Positions 43,601 to 49,600 of a stretch of DNA of 64,000 nt are shown here, in pieces; position 1 is the first letter of the stretch, and every line of letters begins with the position of its first letter. Below the pieces are notes generated by a model. The model saw only the letters and a program-made list of their open reading frames with translations, did no database searches and was not told the origin of the DNA. This stretch comes from Malurus cyaneus samueli (taxonomy: Eukaryota > Chordata > Aves > Passeriformes > Maluridae): contig CM019219.1 in the NCBI GenBank assembly GCA_009741485.1, positions 7,445,081 through 7,509,080 of the forward strand. Direction: 5' to 3'. Both the position numbers and the translations under genes were made by a program.

Positions 43601-46600
43601 TCCACTTACAACAGATCTGAATTTGGCCCTTCATCTTGGAAGCACTTTATAAACATTAGATGCTGTAATTTAATCCCCACAACTCTCTTGTGTGGTAGAT
43701 AAGTGTTATTATCCCATTTCAACTACATTATGAACTCTTCAGGGCCCAGGCCTTCCCTTTAAAGTTCTAAGCACCCTGTTGATGTTGTATAAATAAGCAT
43801 TATCATCATCATCACTATTTCACAGAGAGGATAAATGCAAGATCACAGGGAGAGTCATAGTCCCAGCTAAGATGAGAATGAGGGGTTGCTGGTTCTTATT
43901 CTTTCCGGGAAAACTGAATTTACTCTTTAAAATAGCTGGGTGGCATTTGCAAATCTGAAGGCTACAGAGTGCATGGTGTTTTGCTTTTGTATAGATTTTT
44001 TCTTCTGTCTTTTGTTTGTTTCTCTTATGTTCCCATTCCTAGCAATGGAAATAAAATCTCAGAGAGATAATAAAATTACATGATTTGAGGTTAAACATGA
44101 TCAATGCTTTCGGCATATTCAGAAAATGCATTGAGATGTGCTTCACTTTAATGTTGCAGCCTCTGTGGTATTTAAATTTGAGAGCAATGAAATAATCAAA
44201 CAGTTGCCTTCTAGTGCTTCATACCTTGACTGGTTTTACAGAAAATATAGATGTGTTTCAGTAATTTGTCTTAACTTAATTAACTGGAATAGCTGGTCTA
44301 AGTTTGTCATATTTTTACTTTTACCCTTTCTTTTTCATTTTTAGTACCAATACAAACATGATTTTGTAATGGAGAGAGGAAAACACATTGGTGCCAGGAG
44401 TGTTCTGGATGACTCCAGGCTGCTGCACTGCTTGCATGCTGCCAAATTACAGAGTGAACAGGAGTACAGGAAGGGATCCCAAGACGTGTGGTCTCAGTTC
44501 CACCTGCCCATGGACATGGTGAACCTTGTCCATGCCAGGAGAGCCCAGGCCTTAGCCAGTGATCAGGATTACAGAAAGATGCTCCATGAATTCACAGCCC
44601 TCCCAGAAGACATGAAGATGAAATGGGCCAAGAGAGCCCACATGCTACAGAGTGAGGTAAAATCTTCCTTTTGGGTTCCACCAGTGTACTCCAGAGCCTG
44701 CCTACAGAAGGACAGAATAGGATACGAGTGAGAACCCCAGAACTTGGCTCTTTGCCTTCAGAACCCCAAGTCAGAAATCCTTACAAGTGGTGATGATGGT
44801 TTTGTCTGATACCCTCACTGCCTGGCAGAGTCATGTTCAGCACACATGAGCTGATTGTCATGTCCTTTCACATGTAAGGGGGAACAAAAAATTGAAAAAA
44901 AATGGATGATTGGCTTAAAGTCACATAGTGAGATACCATGACTGAGGGGAAGTCAGGATTGTTGGGATTGCAGGTACTTTACTGACTTTCGCTTTTTATT
45001 GGGTCTGCCTGATTTTCTTTAATAGATTAGGAGGTTGAAGTAAGCCTTTAATGTGAGTAAAAAAGGAGTAATGTGTCCTCCTAGAAATGGGGTTAACGAG
45101 GAACCATGAACCAGATAAAATAATTAGTATTCATGACTTGAACTCACCTCATAAAATTATTTCAAAAGAGGTTCTTTTACGCCCAGTACAAACAGGTTAT
45201 TACTTACTGCTTTGAGTCATACTAATTCACTCGTGGGGCCTTCTCTTGTAACTTGCATATGATACATTATTTAATTCCTGGTGGAACGAACAAATGCAAA
45301 CAGTTTGGCTTTACGATCTGATATGTGCATGGCAAATGAAAAACCTCAAAATGTGAATATGAGCCAGGGAGTTTTTTTAAAAAAAAAACCTAATAGCTGT
45401 GGATACAAAACTGATAGATAACGATTTTCATTTTTAACAGCATCGTTATAAATCAGACCTGAACTTCATGAAAGGAGTTGGTTGGATGGCTCTGAGATCT
45501 CCGCAGATAGAAAGTGTAAAGAAGGCTGGAGAGCTCATCAGTGAGGTAACTGATAAATCTTTCATGGGATAGCAAGTCTGTAGGAATTGTTTACCATCAA
45601 GGCTCCTCGTTACATGACACTTACGAATGTAGCTTATCATTTCCTTTTGATGTGGGAGCCTGTTTATACAAGGTGTAAGTTACCAAGAAGGAGTATGGGA
45701 GACGCGAGTCCACTGTGTGACACCTGCTGAATATTTTCCATTCCAGATGAAACACAGGAGTATGAGCAAAACATGTAGAAATAAATAAATGCAGTAAATT
45801 CCATTATGAAATTCTAAGCAGGTGGTTATGGAAGTTATATAGAAAGATACAGCGCTGACAACTACACTGAAGGGGCATTTGCCTGCTCAGAATCATGCAT
45901 TAATGGAGAAAAATTATGAGCTGTCAAAAGTGTAGTGTTCAAAAGCTTTCTGCATATGAATTTTAAGTGGGAAGTCCTTTTTGCACACACACATACAGAC
46001 ACACACACAAGAAAGTTTGGTGCCTGATACAAAGGCATCTCCAGTCCCTAGCTGAAAGAGCAACTGAGACTAAGGCAGAACAGCAGCTTCAGAAAAATGT
46101 CTTTTATGTTTTACCCCAGTTATGACACTCTTGGAATTGCCATATATCATTAACAGAAACATCTCATGGTTTCTTTTTCTTTTGTTTGTTTTTGTTGCCT
46201 CCTCCCCCTCTCAGGTAAAGTACCGCCAGAAACCAGAAAATCTGAAGTTCACTGCTGTGGTTGACTCCCCAAATTTGATTCACGCCAAAAAGAGCTACCT
46301 CCAGTGCAACGATGTAGGTTTCATTTTAATGTATAAGTGATCTTAACTTTTGCTGTGCTGTAATGCATAAAAAAAATTATCTTGACATTGCTTGCACTAT
46401 TAGTTACACTCAATGACTCTTGGCCCCACAGAGACTGTACAAGGCTGGGGGTTCTGAAGACAGGCACAAGTACACGCTGCCTCCTGATCATCCAGATTTC
46501 ATCCGAGCCCGCCAGAATGCACTTTACATCAGTGATGTGAGTAAATCTCCTTAGAGGAGCTGAACTTGGTAAACTTGCTTGGGAATAAAAACTTTCTGTG

Positions 46601-49600
46601 TATGTAGAAGCAAGGTCCTCTGAGCCTGACCAAAAAAGGCCAGAGGCAGTGAACAGCCAACATGTTGCTAGGTTTGGGCTGGAGGAATCAGGAAAAGTCC
46701 GTAAAATTTCCTTTTGAGCATTCACTTACTTTCTAGGGAAGTAAGCTATTATAAAGGATTTCAAACTTTTATTATAGATATGGCTAGTTACAAATAGAAT
46801 CTTTTTGGTTTTGTTTTGGTGAGGGAGAAGAGAGAATCTTCTTTGACTATATAATCTACCTTTCTGAAGCTGCAATGCTGTGTTGAAGTGATCCCTTAGG
46901 TGTAGTTGTCATCAGTCTGGATTTAACTGAATCAGTGAGTGGAATTAGATAAAGAGAATTTGTTTCCACATTATCTCATACAGAGAAACTCAGTCTATTC
47001 CTAATGTCCCATTCCCTGATTGAGTAGCTGGTGTCTTTACCAGTAGAGTCAGAATAAACTTAGTTTGTAAGGAGCTTTGAGACAGCTGAAAGAAAGAAGT
47101 AGAAATTACAATTTTTGAAGCAAGAGAGGATAACGTAAAAAAAGCAAATATTATGTACATGGATTGCACATGAATGATCAGCCCTGTTAACAGGGTGCAC
47201 AGTGATGCTTGCATTGCTTCTGCCCTGGCTGTCTTGCAGGATTTCTGGCATCTCAGTTTACGTTCAAACTTAGCACCACCTAGCACTACATTGAGCAGTG
47301 AAACAGAAGATTATTTTTAAGTGTGGAATGGATTTTTTGCTTCTTTTCATATGGTCACAAGCCCCAGAAGGGATGAATCAAAGACTTGCAGAAAGCAAGT
47401 GAATAAAATCAGACAGGGACAGCCAAAAGTGTCAGCTAAGACACCATGGCCATGTAGCAGGACCTGCAGACTGGAAGTTATTTTAAGAAAGCTACTAATG
47501 GAAGAAGACCCACATCTAGAGCAATTTCTCTTCAGGATGTAAATGTGATTCACATCCTCAAAGTCACATTAAATATGTTAGAACCGGCTGTTATTCCACA
47601 TGAGTTAATGAAGCCACATGTGGCTGGGGATAGAGACTAGGATCATTTGAAAAGCTTGAAATAACTGGTATTGAAATTATGATGCCAGGAAACCCAAGAC
47701 ACTGCAAGTGGATGCATCAAAAGAGAGAATAAGGGCAATATCAATGCAATATTGATGTGACTGATGCATCACAGTTTCTAATAGAAATTAAATCACATCA
47801 AAAACAACCACATTCAAGTACAAAAGGAAACCCTGGTGGCACTTTTCAGATGAGGCATTTTATCATTATGTTGAATAGAAAAGAAGTTGAAGCGCTATAG
47901 AACTGGATCAAAACCTCGGAGATGGTACTGATGACTCTTGATACAAATAAGCCCAGTAGGATAAAACATTTATTATTGCAGTTATGGGACTGCGTTTAAG
48001 AAACTGCAGGGGGAAATGACTGTTTTGTTCTTTTCTTTTCAACACAGAAATTGTATAAAACATCTTGGGAACAGACAAGGGCATCTGGCTATGATTTTAG
48101 GATTGACGCCATCCCATTCCAGACAGCAAAGGCTTCAAGAGAGATTGCTAGTGATGTAAGAATTGTTCTGTTTCAAACACTTCCCAACTCTCTTCTCATG
48201 CCACCCCGTCCTGTTAAAATGGGTGAATTCTGACATGAGTGAACTTTGTTCTGGTGTGGAAAATTGGTGATCCGATGAAATCAAGTGCTGGTTAAGTGCA
48301 ACGATTTCCAACTAAAGGTGACCATAAATATTATCCAGTATGAGGCTGTTCTGTTTTATGGCCCAAGGGTTTTTCTCAGGAGGGAGACATATTATGATTT
48401 AATCAAATAAAATAGGTATTAGGCTATGAATTGTTAAAGCATGGTCTAGGATAAAGTGGGTCATCTTTGAACACAGAAGACCACAGTTGGCAAGAAAACT
48501 AAAGATGGAGGAGCTTCATTGCTTTAGCTGTGTATTGTGAGTACCCAAGGGTGCAGCAGTAGGAATATCTCTGATTACTTTTGAGAGACAGGCAGTTTGA
48601 GCCCCCTAAGTCTTTCCACTCCTTTAAAAATGAGCACAAAGGTCATTCTTCTAAAGTGTCTTGTTAGATTAGGAGATGTAGTTTGATATCAAACAAACCC
48701 TTGGTCTTTGTGCACTACAGGAAACACGATTGATAGCTGGGGGAGGATAAGTCATTTCATAACGAATTTGAAGGTAATTTGAATGCAAAAATGAGATTTT
48801 CCTCTGCACTTCCTGCAGTACAAATACAGAGAAGCCTTCCTGAGAGACAGAGGCCAGCAGATTGGATTCCTCAGTGCAAGTGATGATCCCAAAATCAGAC
48901 ATGTCCTCAGAGTGGGGAAACTCCAGAGCGACATCCAGTACAGGAATGATTATGCCCTAAATATGGGTCAATTCCAGAGTCACCTCAACCAGCCAGGATT
49001 CCTCCATGCCAAGAGGAGCCAGCAGCTTGCAAGCAATGTTAACTACAGGCAGCCCTTGCACCAGTACACCTGTGACCCTGAGCAGCTCAATGTGAAACAC
49101 GCAAAGCAGGCCTATGAGCTGCAGAGTGATGTAAGTGTGGCTGGGTGACACAACCCTTCCCAGGGCTTGGGGCTGTCTGTGCAAACTCCTTTGCAGACCT
49201 TACCTGCCAACAAAACCACCTTCTTGAAAGAAACACAGACTGCTTGCTAAAAATGAACAGTTTTTAAAATTATTGACTCTGCTGCTCTTTGTATGCTCCA
49301 TCTTGAATACCCAAGGCATGTGGTTTGGTTAGAGCCCAACAAAATAATACATCTTGGTGTATGTTTCATTCTCTCAGGTGAAATACAAGTCTGACTTGAA
49401 CTGGCTCAGAGGCATTGGCTGGACCCCCCCAGGCTCTCACAAGGTTGAAATGGCAAGAAGAGCTGCTGAGCTGGCCTACCTTCGGGAAATGGGATTGCTG
49501 GGTGCTTCTGCTCAGTACAGACCTGGAGCTGTAAGTAGAGCAAACCATTCTTCTCACAAATCCCAACAGCTCTGCTCCTTACTGGCACACATCCTGTCTA

